Shown here in pieces: positions 16,093-25,290 of a stretch of 64,000 nt of DNA; position 1 is the stretch's first letter, and each line of letters opens with the position of its first letter. The stretch is from Catenovulum sp052056295. Its GTDB lineage: Bacteria; Pseudomonadota; Gammaproteobacteria; Enterobacterales; Alteromonadaceae. Below the pieces are notes generated by a model, which had not been told where the DNA came from, ran no database searches, and worked only from the letters and a program-made list of their open reading frames with translations. The position numbers and the translations under genes are program-made. The stretch covers positions 1,922,001-1,986,000 of the forward strand of contig NZ_CP182493.1 of the NCBI RefSeq assembly GCF_052056295.1. The letters run 5' to 3'.

Positions 16093-18807
16093 TTAGAATT
16101 TAAAATTAACCCCTAAGTAGAAAGTAGAACCGAACTCAGTGGTGTTATATAAACGATCATCCGAGTCACTGTACTGCTCTTCTCTTTGGTTGGTTAAATT
16201 AATCGCTTCAAAGGTAAATTTGGTTGTGTCATTCAACTGATAGAAAGCCGAGAAATCAACATAAGTTGTACCGTGGAAGCCAGTTTCATCTTGCTCATGG
16301 TTGCCCGGGGTTTCTATATGGGTAATGTATTCACTGCGATAAGCCGTTGAAATACGTGCACCCCAAGTGTCAGTTTCGTAATAAAGCGTTGCATTGGCTG
16401 AATGCTCAGATAAACCAGGAAAAGCTTTAGTGGCAAACAACTCGCCTGCGTCGTAATAACCCATGTCACCATCAGCAAATGTGTAGTTAGCAATCACACC
16501 TAAGTTATCAAATGGTGCTGGCAAAAAGGTGAAATCAAACTGACCGCCTAACTCCAAACCTTGAATGCTAGTGTCTTCACCATTCACTTTGGTGTAATAG
16601 GTAAACATAGTATCGGCGTTTTGTCCGGCGGCTAATAAATCGGTTGAGAAACCAGTTTGACCATACGGCATTTCAATTGCTTTGCTGATAACAAAGTTTT
16701 TAATTTCTTTATAAAAAAGACCAGCCGAGATAAATCCACTTTCTGCTAAATACCACTCTAACGCAGTTTCATAGTTGGTTGATTTAAATGGCGATAAACT
16801 AGGGTTGCCTGAGCTTAACTCTTGACGGTCGGTACTAACACTGCCCGCAATACCCAAATCAGCTAACGCTGGGCGGGTTAAGTTTTTGCTAACACTCGCG
16901 CGCAACTGCATATCGTCACTAACATGCCATACCAAGTTTAATGCAGGTAAAACGTCAGAATACACTTGTGGAACTTGGATTAATGACGGGTCATCATCAC
17001 CTTCTTTTCGAATATAACCAGCAGATTCAACTTGAGTTTCTACGTAACGAACACCAAAATTACCCGACAGTACGTCGTTGCGCCATTGGTATTCCATCCA
17101 AGCTGCATTAGTGGTTTCAGATAAATCGTACACACTATTAATATCTAAATCATCTGCAGTTAAGTCAGCATCAACATTATAAAATGCTAATGTTTTAGCT
17201 ACATCACCAGCTGCCCAATCAGCTTTGTCGTGCGCAGTAAATACTTCGAAATAACTTTCATCTAAACTGTTATCAATACCACCTTCTTGAAACTCACCTT
17301 TTAGTGCATCTTTAACTTGATAGTTGTAACCGTCTGACACGAATTTCTTGTGTAAAACACCATAATTCAACTCAGCTGAATCGCTGACAAAAGTATTAAA
17401 CGACAATTTAATTGAATCGAATTTAGTGTTTTGCACACTCTCATCCAAATCGAATTCATGCATTTTCCAACTGTTGATAGACGCAATATCAAAGTCATAA
17501 CTGTGCTCTGCGTAGAATCTATCTTTAGTGTAATCAGACGTGATGCCACCAAAAGCTTCGTAATAAATTTTATCGCTCACTGGGATCACAAACTCGTTTT
17601 CAGAGTGACCAAGCAATAATTTAGCCACGGTAGAATCTGTTATTTGCCACTCAGTTAACAATGAAATTTGGCTAAATGACGTATCCATTTGTTGTTTACG
17701 GCTTTCAGTTGCCAAAGTTGCATTGCCAATATTGGTGTAAACAGCTTCACCGTTTTGGTTGTATTGCAATTCATTAATAATTGCACCACCCAGTGTTTGA
17801 CCGCCTGCCTCTTGTGTTCCACCTAACGCAGTTGAACCAGCACCACGTGTCGCAATATGGTGTTCGTCTTTTTCATTATTAAGCTCTGCATACAAAATAT
17901 CTAAATCAAACGACAAGTTATCCGTGGCGTTGTATTGAAACGCTGCTGTTAAACCTAAACGCTCTTGATTGTTTTCCCATACTGAATAACGGTTACCGCG
18001 GGCGAATCTAAGTTCTTTGTTATTAATTTTATCTTGAGTAGCTTGGTCTAACTTGCTGATGTCTGAGCCAGAAGCATCTAACGGACGCCATCTATAAGTA
18101 TTAGTACCTTGCTCAACAGTATCTCGTTGACTGTAAGCGACTGAAAATAAAGCACCGAAGTTATCCCAACGGTTAGAAACAAGCGCAGCAAATCTTGGGC
18201 TAGTACTATCGCTCATAGAATTAGAACCAGCTTGCGCAGATACCGCAGCTTGAAAACCTTCATAGTCAAAAGGTTTAGCAGGACGCAACGCAACCGTGCC
18301 CCCTATACCACCTTCTTCCATGCTGGCAGAAAAGGCTTTTTTAACATCAATTTGGCTAAATAATTCAGAGGCAAATACGTTAAAGTCAAACCCGCGTGAG
18401 CGATTACTTTGACCACGGCTGTCCATACTAGAACCACTGGTTGCTAATACATCTAAACCATTTAATTCAACCCTAGTAAAATCAGGGCCTAAACCACGTA
18501 AAGAAATTTGGCGGCCTTCACCACCTTCGCGGGTAATAGTTACACCCGGTACACGTTGCAGGGATTCAGCCAAGTTTAAATCAGGAAAATCGGCAATATC
18601 TTCAGCCACTATGCTGTCTTGTGCGATTAATGCATCGCGTTTTACATCGCGATTTTTTAATAAACTTTGGCGAAAACCTTTAACGGTAATTTCTTCCATG
18701 TGCGCTTGTTGCTCTGCGGTTTGTTCCGCAAAACTATTGTGTGAATAACCGGCTAGCGCTGCGAGTACCGCAACACGAATAAGCTGTTTTGAACCTTGCA
18801 TTTTCAT
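16093..18807 (-). CDS. TonB-dependent receptor, TonB-Xanth-Caul type
   Basis: A 904-aa outer-membrane receptor. The signal peptide ends near residue 27 (SFA|E), EEITVKG at 38-44 resembles a TonB box, and the plug (about 45-180) has IADFPDLNLAESLQRVPGV and EGGEGRQISLRGLGPDFTRVELNG motifs typical of the TIGR01782-type receptors. The barrel ends in YLGVNFKF. The ATG at 18807 has GGAG 5 bp upstream; the longer frame to 18852 would overlap the upstream gene. It follows the PI-PLC-like gene by 32 bp, so the two form an operon opposite an ECF sigma gene. It is a clear paralogue of the STN-bearing receptor at 31.8-34.7 kb but lacks the STN domain itself. The ligand is unknown; a lipid headgroup or inositol compound is a guess from the PLC neighbour. 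Confidence 0.9.
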   Translation of the reverse strand: MKMQGSKQLIRVAVLAALAGYSHNSFAEQTAEQQAHMEEITVKGFRQSLLKNRDVKRDALIAQDSIVAEDIADFPDLNLAESLQRVPGVTITREGGEGRQISLRGLGPDFTRVELNGLDVLATSGSSMDSRGQSNRSRGFDFNVFASELFSQIDVKKAFSASMEEGGIGGTVALRPAKPFDYEGFQAAVSAQAGSNSMSDSTSPRFAALVSNRWDNFGALFSVAYSQRDTVEQGTNTYRWRPLDASGSDISKLDQATQDKINNKELRFARGNRYSVWENNQERLGLTAAFQYNATDNLSFDLDILYAELNNEKDEHHIATRGAGSTALGGTQEAGGQTLGGAIINELQYNQNGEAVYTNIGNATLATESRKQQMDTSFSQISLLTEWQITDSTVAKLLLGHSENEFVIPVSDKIYYEAFGGITSDYTKDRFYAEHSYDFDIASINSWKMHEFDLDESVQNTKFDSIKLSFNTFVSDSAELNYGVLHKKFVSDGYNYQVKDALKGEFQEGGIDNSLDESYFEVFTAHDKADWAAGDVAKTLAFYNVDADLTADDLDINSVYDLSETTNAAWMEYQWRNDVLSGNFGVRYVETQVESAGYIRKEGDDDPSLIQVPQVYSDVLPALNLVWHVSDDMQLRASVSKNLTRPALADLGIAGSVSTDRQELSSGNPSLSPFKSTNYETALEWYLAESGFISAGLFYKEIKNFVISKAIEMPYGQTGFSTDLLAAGQNADTMFTYYTKVNGEDTSIQGLELGGQFDFTFLPAPFDNLGVIANYTFADGDMGYYDAGELFATKAFPGLSEHSANATLYYETDTWGARISTAYRSEYITHIETPGNHEQDETGFHGTTYVDFSAFYQLNDTTKFTFEAINLTNQREEQYSDSDDRLYNTTEFGSTFYLGVNFKF

Positions 18808-18839
18808 ACTATCTCCAAGTTGAATAACATTTATATTTT

Positions 18840-19943
18840 TTAAAAGTTGCATTGATTAACACCGAGTTCCGGCAAACAACGAACAAATGGCAAAACTGTT
18901 TGCTTCAGTGTTTGCTGTGGTTGAAGTTCTGGCATTAACAAATGAAAACTGACTGCTGGTGCTTTGATCGGCTGTTGCATTGCACCTAGATAAAAATCGC
19001 TCGAAATAATTTGTGCACCGCTGTTAATTGCCGCAAGAGCGCGCTGATTGGGTGATTGTTTGGCATTAAATTCATCGGCGCGGGTACGTACGATAAAACC
19101 TTGTGCAACGGCGTGTTTAATTTGCACGGCTTGCTGCTGTGGATTGTTGTAGAGCAAAATTGCTGCTTGGTGATGCTCAATAGCAAATGCGCCAAAAATA
19201 ACTGTGTCACCCGCTTGTTCAAACAAATTCAGTTGCTGCGGATTACCGTCAAAAATAAAAATAAATTTACCGCGTACTTGCTCAATGTCCGGCCAACCAA
19301 ATTGTTTAACCGACTGTGCCAACGACAAGTTTTGTTGCTGCACTAAGCTTGGGGTTAATAGCTTGTCTAACCCCAATTGTTCAACAATCAATTGGTTTAG
19401 TTGATGGTATTGTTGTGCCGTGAATTGCTCAGGTTTGACCCCGTTAATTTTGCTCCAATGGCTTTCTTTTACGTTAAACATCACATACACAGGCAAGTGA
19501 TTTGGGTTGTTGAGCGACCAAGCTTTTAGCTCAGCTAAGCAATCAGCAAATTGAATACAATGGCTCGCAATATCCACATCTGGAAGGTGTAAAACTTTAA
19601 AACCCGGCTCGGCAAGTTGCTGTTTTTCAGTTGCTGAAAATAAAGCTTTGTTTGTCCATTGCTGCGCCAGCGGCTGTTGATATAAACCACCTTGGCTGTC
19701 GGCTAACACATCAATTTCTAATTGACGCAGCCCCATATCAAGCTGACGAGTTAAACTAGGATGCGCATAGGAAATTTTGTCAGCAAAACCCGCGTGTATC
19801 TTATTTAGCTGTTTTGCGACATCTGGCTCTAAAGCTTTTTTATAACTGTTGTGGCTACCAATAACCTGCAACTGATTCAGCGGTAAAGCCTGCACTGAAG
19901 CTACAGTTAATAAAATTAGATAGATGGCAATACGTAAAATCAT
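18840..19943 (-). CDS. Secreted PI-PLC-C1-like phosphodiesterase
   Basis: A predicted 367-aa secreted TIM-barrel phosphodiesterase resembling Ca2+-dependent phosphatidylinositol-specific phospholipase C (PI-PLC-C1). Signal peptide residues end at VQA|LP. Motifs include VIGSHNSYK, RQLEIDVLAD (Glu/Asp for Ca2+), KVLHLPDVDIASHC and, near the C-terminus, QIISSDFY. The general-acid/base histidines of the family are represented by the His in SHNSY and the His in LHLPD. The ATG at 19943 is preferred because AGGA lies 10 bp upstream; an ATG at 19952 is only 1 bp from it. It is the first gene of an operon with the TBDR, divergent from an ECF sigma gene and near the NLP cytolysin gene. The phospholipid class cleaved is not proven. 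Confidence 0.82.
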   Translation of the reverse strand: MILRIAIYLILLTVASVQALPLNQLQVIGSHNSYKKALEPDVAKQLNKIHAGFADKISYAHPSLTRQLDMGLRQLEIDVLADSQGGLYQQPLAQQWTNKALFSATEKQQLAEPGFKVLHLPDVDIASHCIQFADCLAELKAWSLNNPNHLPVYVMFNVKESHWSKINGVKPEQFTAQQYHQLNQLIVEQLGLDKLLTPSLVQQQNLSLAQSVKQFGWPDIEQVRGKFIFIFDGNPQQLNLFEQAGDTVIFGAFAIEHHQAAILLYNNPQQQAVQIKHAVAQGFIVRTRADEFNAKQSPNQRALAAINSGAQIISSDFYLGAMQQPIKAPAVSFHLLMPELQPQQTLKQTVLPFVRCLPELGVNQCNF

Positions 19944-20115
19944 TTGTCTCATTTCCTAAAAATCGCGGTGAATAGCGCGTTCGTAGATAAATGAGACTTG
20001 TCAGGTCAAAACGGGGACAAAAAATTTTATGACGTTTTTGTGAAGGGTTTTGGCGACTAACTCAAAAGTAATACTTAACTAAACAGTAATTTAGTTGTCA
20101 CAATGTTCTGCCAGC

Positions 20116-20640
20116 ATGTTCAGCGTTTTGGTAAACAAATATCGGCAGCTGGCTGTGAATAACAACAATAGCGACTATTCAATAACATCAGAATTATTAA
20201 AAGAAGAATCAAAACTGAAAGGTGTGATCCGAAAATGGGTTGCCGAGCAGCATGATCAAGCCGATGTTTATCAAGAAACCCTCACCACAGTGATTGAACA
20301 ACACCAACAATCACCAATAAAAAACCCAATTGCTTATGCGATAACAGTTGCACGCCATTTTGCTTGGAAACTTGGCAATCGTAGCTTTGAAGTGTATGAC
20401 GAAAGCAGCGATTTACGCGAAAGCCACAGTGCCGAAGACAGTTTGTTACAAAATGAACAAATTGAAAAAATTCAGCAAGTACTCAACGCCATGCCACCAA
20501 TGCGCCAACAAGTATTTATTCGCCGCCGTTTGCACAACCAATCACGCGAACAAATCGCGCAAGAATTGGAGTTAAGCGAAGAAGCAGTGAAAAAGCATAT
20601 CAGCCGCGCATTAGCGCAAATTGCTATGCATGTGGATTAG
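20116..20640 (+). CDS. ECF-type RNA polymerase sigma factor (FecI-like)
   Basis: A sigma factor of about 174 aa. Region 2 is visible as SKLKGVIRKWVAEQHDQADVYQETLTTVIEQ with NPIAYAITVARHFAWKL. Region 4 is visible as EKIQQVLNAMPPMRQQVFIRRRLHNQSREQIAQELELSEEAVKKHISRALAQI. Such sigmas are normally held by a FecR anti-sigma factor and released when a TBDR with an STN domain binds ligand. Here the divergent TBDR has no STN domain and there is no adjacent fecR; the only FecR and STN-TBDR in the window are at 31.8-35.7 kb. The start is uncertain: neither the ATG at 20116 nor a TTG at 20095 has a clear ribosome site. Confidence 0.85.
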   Translation: MFSVLVNKYRQLAVNNNNSDYSITSELLKEESKLKGVIRKWVAEQHDQADVYQETLTTVIEQHQQSPIKNPIAYAITVARHFAWKLGNRSFEVYDESSDLRESHSAEDSLLQNEQIEKIQQVLNAMPPMRQQVFIRRRLHNQSREQIAQELELSEEAVKKHISRALAQIAMHVD

Positions 20641-20758
20641 CCCCCAAACAAATTCGGTTACACTGCAATCAAACCTTCATAATTTTTCCTGTCACCTTTT
20701 GTTGCACCAATCACTCATTGCTAATGAGTTCTGTTAAAACCCAACAAAGGAAAATTAA

Positions 20759-21547
20759 ATGAAAACTATCTATCTTGTTAGCAAACTAATAGCGCTCAGC
20801 GCATTATTTATTAGTCAATTCGCCAATGCTGCGCCACCACCAAAAATTTTGGAGTATGCAACCAACGCAGCCCATGAATGGTCACCTCGTTTTGATTACG
20901 ACAGTGATGGTTGTTATCCATCTGTTGGCATTGGTCGTGACGGTAATGTAAACGGTGGTTTAAAACCAACAGGCGACATTTCAGGTGGTTGCCATGATGT
21001 GTCGGATTTACACAACTCCAATACCAATCACAGAGGTATTTGCCAAACTGTAAACGGCAATAACTATTGCGCACACATGTACGCCCTCTATTTTGAAAAA
21101 GACCAAGCTATTGACGGAGCTTGGTTTGACGATGCATTTAGCCACAGACACGACTGGGAATTTGTGATTGTGTGGTTAACCAATAACCAAATGACCCACG
21201 TAAGTTATTCTGAACATAGAGATGTAGTAACCCGCGCCGCAAATACTTATGTATATGACGATACAGCGCAAAAACACGTGCGCATTGTTTACCATAAAGA
21301 TGGCGCGTCTACCCATGTATTTCGTGCAGCAGACCCAGGTGAAGTCGCGGAAAATGACACTGGCTATTGGCACAAACCAACTTTAGTTTCGTGGAGTGCT
21401 ATGGTCGGAAACTCAGGTGTAACCAATTCAGATCTTCAATATCTGTTTAACACCACCAGCTATGACAAAGCCAACACACCATTTAACGATGGTAACTTTG
21501 TAAACAAACTCAACGCGGGTTTACCGTCTGGCTATGCGAGCTTTTAA
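20759..21547 (+). CDS. Nep1-like (NPP1/NLP) secreted cytolysin
   Basis: A 262-aa secreted protein of the necrosis- and ethylene-inducing family, which permeabilises plant membranes by binding sphingolipids in Ca2+/Mg2+-dependent fashion. The signal peptide ends at residue 24 (FANA|A). YALYFEKD (108-115) and SHRHDWE (128-134) match the conserved family core; in the canonical heptapeptide the first residue is Gly. H129, D132 and E134 occupy the metal-site positions, with D115 as the likely further ligand. The loop between KD and HRHDWE looks about six residues longer than in well-known members. AAGGA lies 7 bp before the ATG. It lies 118 bp downstream of the sigma gene. In a marine bacterium, macroalgae or seagrass are possible targets; this is inference. 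Confidence 0.87.
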   Translation: MKTIYLVSKLIALSALFISQFANAAPPPKILEYATNAAHEWSPRFDYDSDGCYPSVGIGRDGNVNGGLKPTGDISGGCHDVSDLHNSNTNHRGICQTVNGNNYCAHMYALYFEKDQAIDGAWFDDAFSHRHDWEFVIVWLTNNQMTHVSYSEHRDVVTRAANTYVYDDTAQKHVRIVYHKDGASTHVFRAADPGEVAENDTGYWHKPTLVSWSAMVGNSGVTNSDLQYLFNTTSYDKANTPFNDGNFVNKLNAGLPSGYASF

Positions 21548-21555
21548 TTTTAGCG

Positions 21556-21584
21556 GCGACCAAATCGAGTTTTGGTCGCTTTGA
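21556..21584 (+). terminator. Terminator after the NLP gene
   Basis: GCGACCAAA and TTTGGTCGC form a 9-bp stem, followed by TTTGATTGC with a later TTTTT run, 8 bp after the NLP stop. Confidence 0.6.
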
Positions 21585-21646
21585 TTGCTGTTTTTAATCC
21601 ACAAGCTTGTTATATTGCTAAAAAATCACTTTATTATTGCAAACTT

Positions 21647-22363
21647 ATGTCAGCAAAAATTCTGATAGTCGAAGACGAACCTAGCATTGCAGATAACTTA
21701 ATTTACGTTTTAAAAAGCGAAAGTTTTGCGGTTGAATGGCTAAGTTTAGGCCAGCAGGCAATAGATTTAGCAGCGCAACAACAGTTAGATCTTATCGTAT
21801 TAGATGTTGGATTACCGGATATCAGTGGTTTTGAAGTATGCAAACAAATTCGCAAATTCTCTGATGTGCCTATTTTATTTTTAACCGCCAGAGGGGATGA
21901 AATAGACAGAGTTGTCGGTTTAGAAATAGGCGGCGATGATTATGTGGTTAAACCTTTTAGCCCTCGCGAAGTCACTGCACGGATTAAAGTGATTGTGCGC
22001 AGAAATCGTCTTGAACAAACACCCAATGACAACGCTCCAGAGCCAGTGCAACCCAACTGCCTATTTCAGCTAAACAGTGATAAACGGCAAATTAAGTATC
22101 AAAACAACTTACTCGATTTAACCTTTTACGAATACGGCATTTTAGCCTTATTAATTGAACACCCAGAACGTGTATTTAGTCGCGAACAGCTAATGCAGGC
22201 AGTTTGGAATACCCCAGAAGACAGTTACGATAGAGCTGTTGATACTCATATAAAAACCATTCGCGCTAAAATTAGAGCAATTAATCCAAACGACAATTCA
22301 CTGGTCACTCATCGTGGAATTGGCTATAGCCTCAATGTAAAAGGACAAACAATTGAGTCTTAA
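21647..22363 (+). CDS. creB: OmpR-family response regulator CreB
   Basis: A 238-aa response regulator. The receiver domain (about 4-120) has the acidic pocket ED, the phospho-acceptor Asp in LIVLDVGLPD, the T in FLTARG and K in YVVKPFSP. The C-terminal winged helix (about 140-235) has TFYEYGILALLIEHPERVFSREQLMQAVW and RAVDTHIKTIRAKIR, as in the OmpR family. Identification as CreB rests on the following creC and creD genes; in other bacteria CreBC responds to carbon/metabolic signals and cell-wall (PBP4) stress. The ATG at 21647 gives the normal MSAKILIVEDEPSIADN start; 25 upstream residues are rejected. It overlaps creC by 11 bp. Confidence 0.9.
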   Translation: MSAKILIVEDEPSIADNLIYVLKSESFAVEWLSLGQQAIDLAAQQQLDLIVLDVGLPDISGFEVCKQIRKFSDVPILFLTARGDEIDRVVGLEIGGDDYVVKPFSPREVTARIKVIVRRNRLEQTPNDNAPEPVQPNCLFQLNSDKRQIKYQNNLLDLTFYEYGILALLIEHPERVFSREQLMQAVWNTPEDSYDRAVDTHIKTIRAKIRAINPNDNSLVTHRGIGYSLNVKGQTIES

Positions 22364-23795
22364 CTTTCGCATATTCTCAGCGTATTTTGTGGTGCTGGCA
22401 CTCGCCATTTATTTGCTGTTTAACGCTTTTATGTCGGAAATAAAACCCGGCTACCGCCAATCAACTGAAGAAGCTTTAGTCGATATGGCAAACTTAGTTG
22501 CCGAGTTAATAACCGAAGATTTTATCGGTAATAATCAGCACAGTATTAGCCCGAATATCCAAGATTCAATTCGTCGATTAGGCCAACGCGCCTACCAAGC
22601 CGATATATTTAATACGCAAAAGAGTTATAGTAAGTTGCGAATTTATATAACCGACAAACAAGGTATTGTCAGATACGATTCATCCGGCAAAGATATTGGC
22701 GCAGACTATTCACAGTGGAATGATGTTTATCTAACCTTGCGTGGCCAATACGGCGCACGTAGCACCAAAGCCGATCCGAACGATGATTTAAGCTCGGTTA
22801 TGCACGTAGCAGCGCCCATTTATCATCAACAACAAATCATTGGTGTCGTCACAGTTGCGAAACCAAATATAGCAGTGCAACCTTTTATCGATAAAGTAAG
22901 AGCCAAACTGAAAAACCAAGGTATTTGGTTAATCGTGATATCATTTGTCTTAGCTTTAGCCCTCGCTTATGGCTTAACCCATTCAATTCGAAAACTAGTC
23001 AACTATGCAAACAATGTAGCGCAAGGCAAACGTTTATCACCACCTAAACTTGCGGAGAAAGAACTGTCGAAATTGGCGGACGCAATGGAAAATATGCGCC
23101 AACAACTCGAAGGTAAAGAGTATGTAGAGCAGTACATACATACCCTAACCCACGAGTTAAAAAGCCCAATATCCGCAATTAAAGGTGCTAGCGAAATTAT
23201 CTCGGCGGATATGCAAAGTGCCGATTTAACCCGCTTTATCCAAAATATTCAAAGCGAAACTAACCGCATCAATCATCTAGTCAATAAGTTGTTGGAATTA
23301 GCTTCGCTGGAAAAACAACAGAGCTTGACCCAGCTGTCAAAAATCAACTTAAATCAGTTGTTAGATAAAGTAGTTGAGAGCAAACAATATGCACTTGAAA
23401 GCAAATCTATCTCAATCCAAACCACCTATTCACAGCCAACTGAAATTCAAGCAGATAAACTGTTAATCAGCCAAGCTGTCGATAATTTACTGCAAAACGC
23501 GATAGATTTTAGCCCTGAACAATCAAGGATTAAGCTGCGACTTTCACACATAAACGACAAACAAATATCAATTCAAGTAGAAGACCAAGGTTCCGGCATT
23601 CCGCACTACGCATTGGATAAGATATTTAACCGATTTTATTCCTTGCCTCGCCCTGCCACAGGGCAAAAAAGTTCAGGTTTAGGTTTGTGTTTTGTCCAGC
23701 AAATAGCTGAGCTTCACCAAGGGAAATTTGTTATTAACAACACACAAAACCAAGGTGTTAGCGCAAAGCTAATACTGCCAACACAACAAAATTAA
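22353..23795 (+). CDS. creC: Sensor histidine kinase CreC
   Basis: A 480-aa inner-membrane sensor kinase. TM1 is near 6-26 and TM2 near 186-206, flanking a periplasmic sensor region of about 160 residues. HAMP follows, then HisKA with the phospho-acceptor His in HTLTHELKSPISAIKG, and an HATPase domain with DNLLQNAIDFSP (N box), DQGSGIP and SSGLGLCFVQQI. The TTG start is supported: AGGA lies 8 bp before it and the first TM segment begins at once, whereas the next ATG would truncate TM1. It overlaps creB by 11 bp, indicating translational coupling, and is followed by creD. Confidence 0.9.
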   Translation: MSLNFRIFSAYFVVLALAIYLLFNAFMSEIKPGYRQSTEEALVDMANLVAELITEDFIGNNQHSISPNIQDSIRRLGQRAYQADIFNTQKSYSKLRIYITDKQGIVRYDSSGKDIGADYSQWNDVYLTLRGQYGARSTKADPNDDLSSVMHVAAPIYHQQQIIGVVTVAKPNIAVQPFIDKVRAKLKNQGIWLIVISFVLALALAYGLTHSIRKLVNYANNVAQGKRLSPPKLAEKELSKLADAMENMRQQLEGKEYVEQYIHTLTHELKSPISAIKGASEIISADMQSADLTRFIQNIQSETNRINHLVNKLLELASLEKQQSLTQLSKINLNQLLDKVVESKQYALESKSISIQTTYSQPTEIQADKLLISQAVDNLLQNAIDFSPEQSRIKLRLSHINDKQISIQVEDQGSGIPHYALDKIFNRFYSLPRPATGQKSSGLGLCFVQQIAELHQGKFVINNTQNQGVSAKLILPTQQN

Positions 23796-23800
23796 CGACA

Positions 23801-23830
23801 AACACATAAAGCACACACAAAACACATAAT
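23801..23830 (+). promoter_or_regulatory. Phased direct repeats upstream of creD (possible CreB site)
   Basis: Three consecutive 10-mers with the same CACA core follow one another: AACACATAAA, GCACACACAA, AACACATAAT. The first and third share nine identical bases exactly 20 bp apart. OmpR-family regulators bind such 10- or 11-bp phased direct repeats. They lie 54 bp before the creD start, in the 88-bp creC-creD gap. The known E. coli cre box (TTCAC direct repeat) is not present. Confidence 0.45.
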
Positions 23831-23883
23831 TCGCCCATTTAAGCTCACTAGTCTATCGACAATAACAATTGATGGAGCGAATT

Positions 23884-25290
23884 ATGAAACCAATACCTAA
23901 AACTCTTACGAGCAAAATAGCTTTTATCGTCTTTATTAGTTTAGTGCTGCTTATTCCGCTAACTATGATAGATGAACAAATTAAAGACAGACAAAGATAT
24001 TTAGCTGAAGCAAGCCAAGCTGTAGCGCACAGCTGGACTAGTCAACAAAAAGTGACAGGGCCAATTTTAGTTATGCCTTACGAAGTTGTTGGCACTAAAC
24101 TGGTCTACGACACTTCCGCAGAAAAAACCGTTGAAAAGCCTTACCGCTACACAGATAAATATTTTATTAAACCGACGGATACACAAATTAGCGTAGAAAC
24201 GCTCGACGATGTTAGACATAAAGGCATTTATGCAATTCCAGTTTACACATCAAAGATTCAAATTAAGGGTAAGCTTCCACAGCAACTAATTGAAGAAAAA
24301 TTAGCAGCCAAAAACCTTTCAGAAAAACATGAGATCACCTTTTTTCCAGCATACATATCTATGATGATTTCAGATCCACGTGGTATTAATACAGTGCCCA
24401 AATTCAATTTAGCCAATAAAAGTTTCGATTTTGTTCCAGGCAGCCGAATTAATCAGCATAACAATGGTTTACACGCGCCAATTGGTGAGTTAAGTAAAAT
24501 AGATTTAAACAACTTAACATTTAACTTAGAAATTTCGCTACGCGGTATGCAGCAACTGTCATTTGTGCCAATAGGGAATAATGTTGCTATCACAGCACAA
24601 TCAAACTGGCCACATCCACAATTTACCGGGCAGTTTTTACCAACAAAGCTAAATATTTCGGGTGCGGGATATCAAGCTCAATGGCAAGTTACCTCGTTTG
24701 CCAGCAATATTCAAAACAAGCTGGATGCCTGTGAAAATGGTAAATGTGATGAGCTGTTAGACAGTGCATTAGGGATCAAACATATTGAGGCGGTAGATGT
24801 ATATTTGCAGTCTGAGCGTTCAACCAAATATGGTATTCTGTTTATTGGCTTAACTTTTATCGCATTTTTTGTGTTTGAGGTAATGAAACAACTAAGAATA
24901 CACCCAATTCAATACACCTTAGTTGGCCTGAGCATTTCAATCTTTTACCTGCTGCTTTTATCTTTATCCGAACATATCGCCTTTATCAGCGCCTATGCAA
25001 TCGCAAGTATTGCTTGCGTCTGTTTACTAATTTTTTATTTGTCTTTTGTCCTTAAAAGTTTTGTTCGAGCGAGTGCCTTTGCCACAGCCATCGCCAGTTT
25101 ATATGCGGTGTTGTATGTGATTATTAGCGCAGAAGACTTTGCTTTGGTGATGGGGGCGTCATTAGTATTTATTGTGCTGGCCATCATAATGGTTGCGACA
25201 CGTAATATTGATTGGTATCAAGTCAGCGATAACTTATCGAGTACAAGTAACAAGCCAGCAGAAAATACTGAGTTCAACAATGTGGACTAA
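23884..25290 (+). CDS. creD: Inner-membrane protein CreD
   Basis: A 468-aa membrane protein. An N-terminal TM segment (about 11-30) is followed by the family-typical IDEQIKDRQRYLAEASQAVAHSWTSQQKVTGPILVMPYE and a large periplasmic part to about residue 315. Five or six TM segments follow (FIGLTFIAFFVFEVMKQLRIHPIQYTLVGL and onward). CreD is the classical target of CreBC and, in other species, is linked to beta-lactamase expression and envelope integrity. The ATG at 23884 has GGAG 6 bp upstream; alternative in-frame starts at 23869 and 23872 place the ribosome site inside the gene. It overlaps the VanZ-like gene by 11 bp. Confidence 0.9.
   Translation: MKPIPKTLTSKIAFIVFISLVLLIPLTMIDEQIKDRQRYLAEASQAVAHSWTSQQKVTGPILVMPYEVVGTKLVYDTSAEKTVEKPYRYTDKYFIKPTDTQISVETLDDVRHKGIYAIPVYTSKIQIKGKLPQQLIEEKLAAKNLSEKHEITFFPAYISMMISDPRGINTVPKFNLANKSFDFVPGSRINQHNNGLHAPIGELSKIDLNNLTFNLEISLRGMQQLSFVPIGNNVAITAQSNWPHPQFTGQFLPTKLNISGAGYQAQWQVTSFASNIQNKLDACENGKCDELLDSALGIKHIEAVDVYLQSERSTKYGILFIGLTFIAFFVFEVMKQLRIHPIQYTLVGLSISIFYLLLLSLSEHIAFISAYAIASIACVCLLIFYLSFVLKSFVRASAFATAIASLYAVLYVIISAEDFALVMGASLVFIVLAIIMVATRNIDWYQVSDNLSSTSNKPAENTEFNNVD

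Noticed and set aside
19980..20010. A third copy of the 34-bp repeat near AAATGAGACTT
   Set aside because: Only about 11 bases match (AAATGAGACTT) before the similarity ends, so chance is enough.
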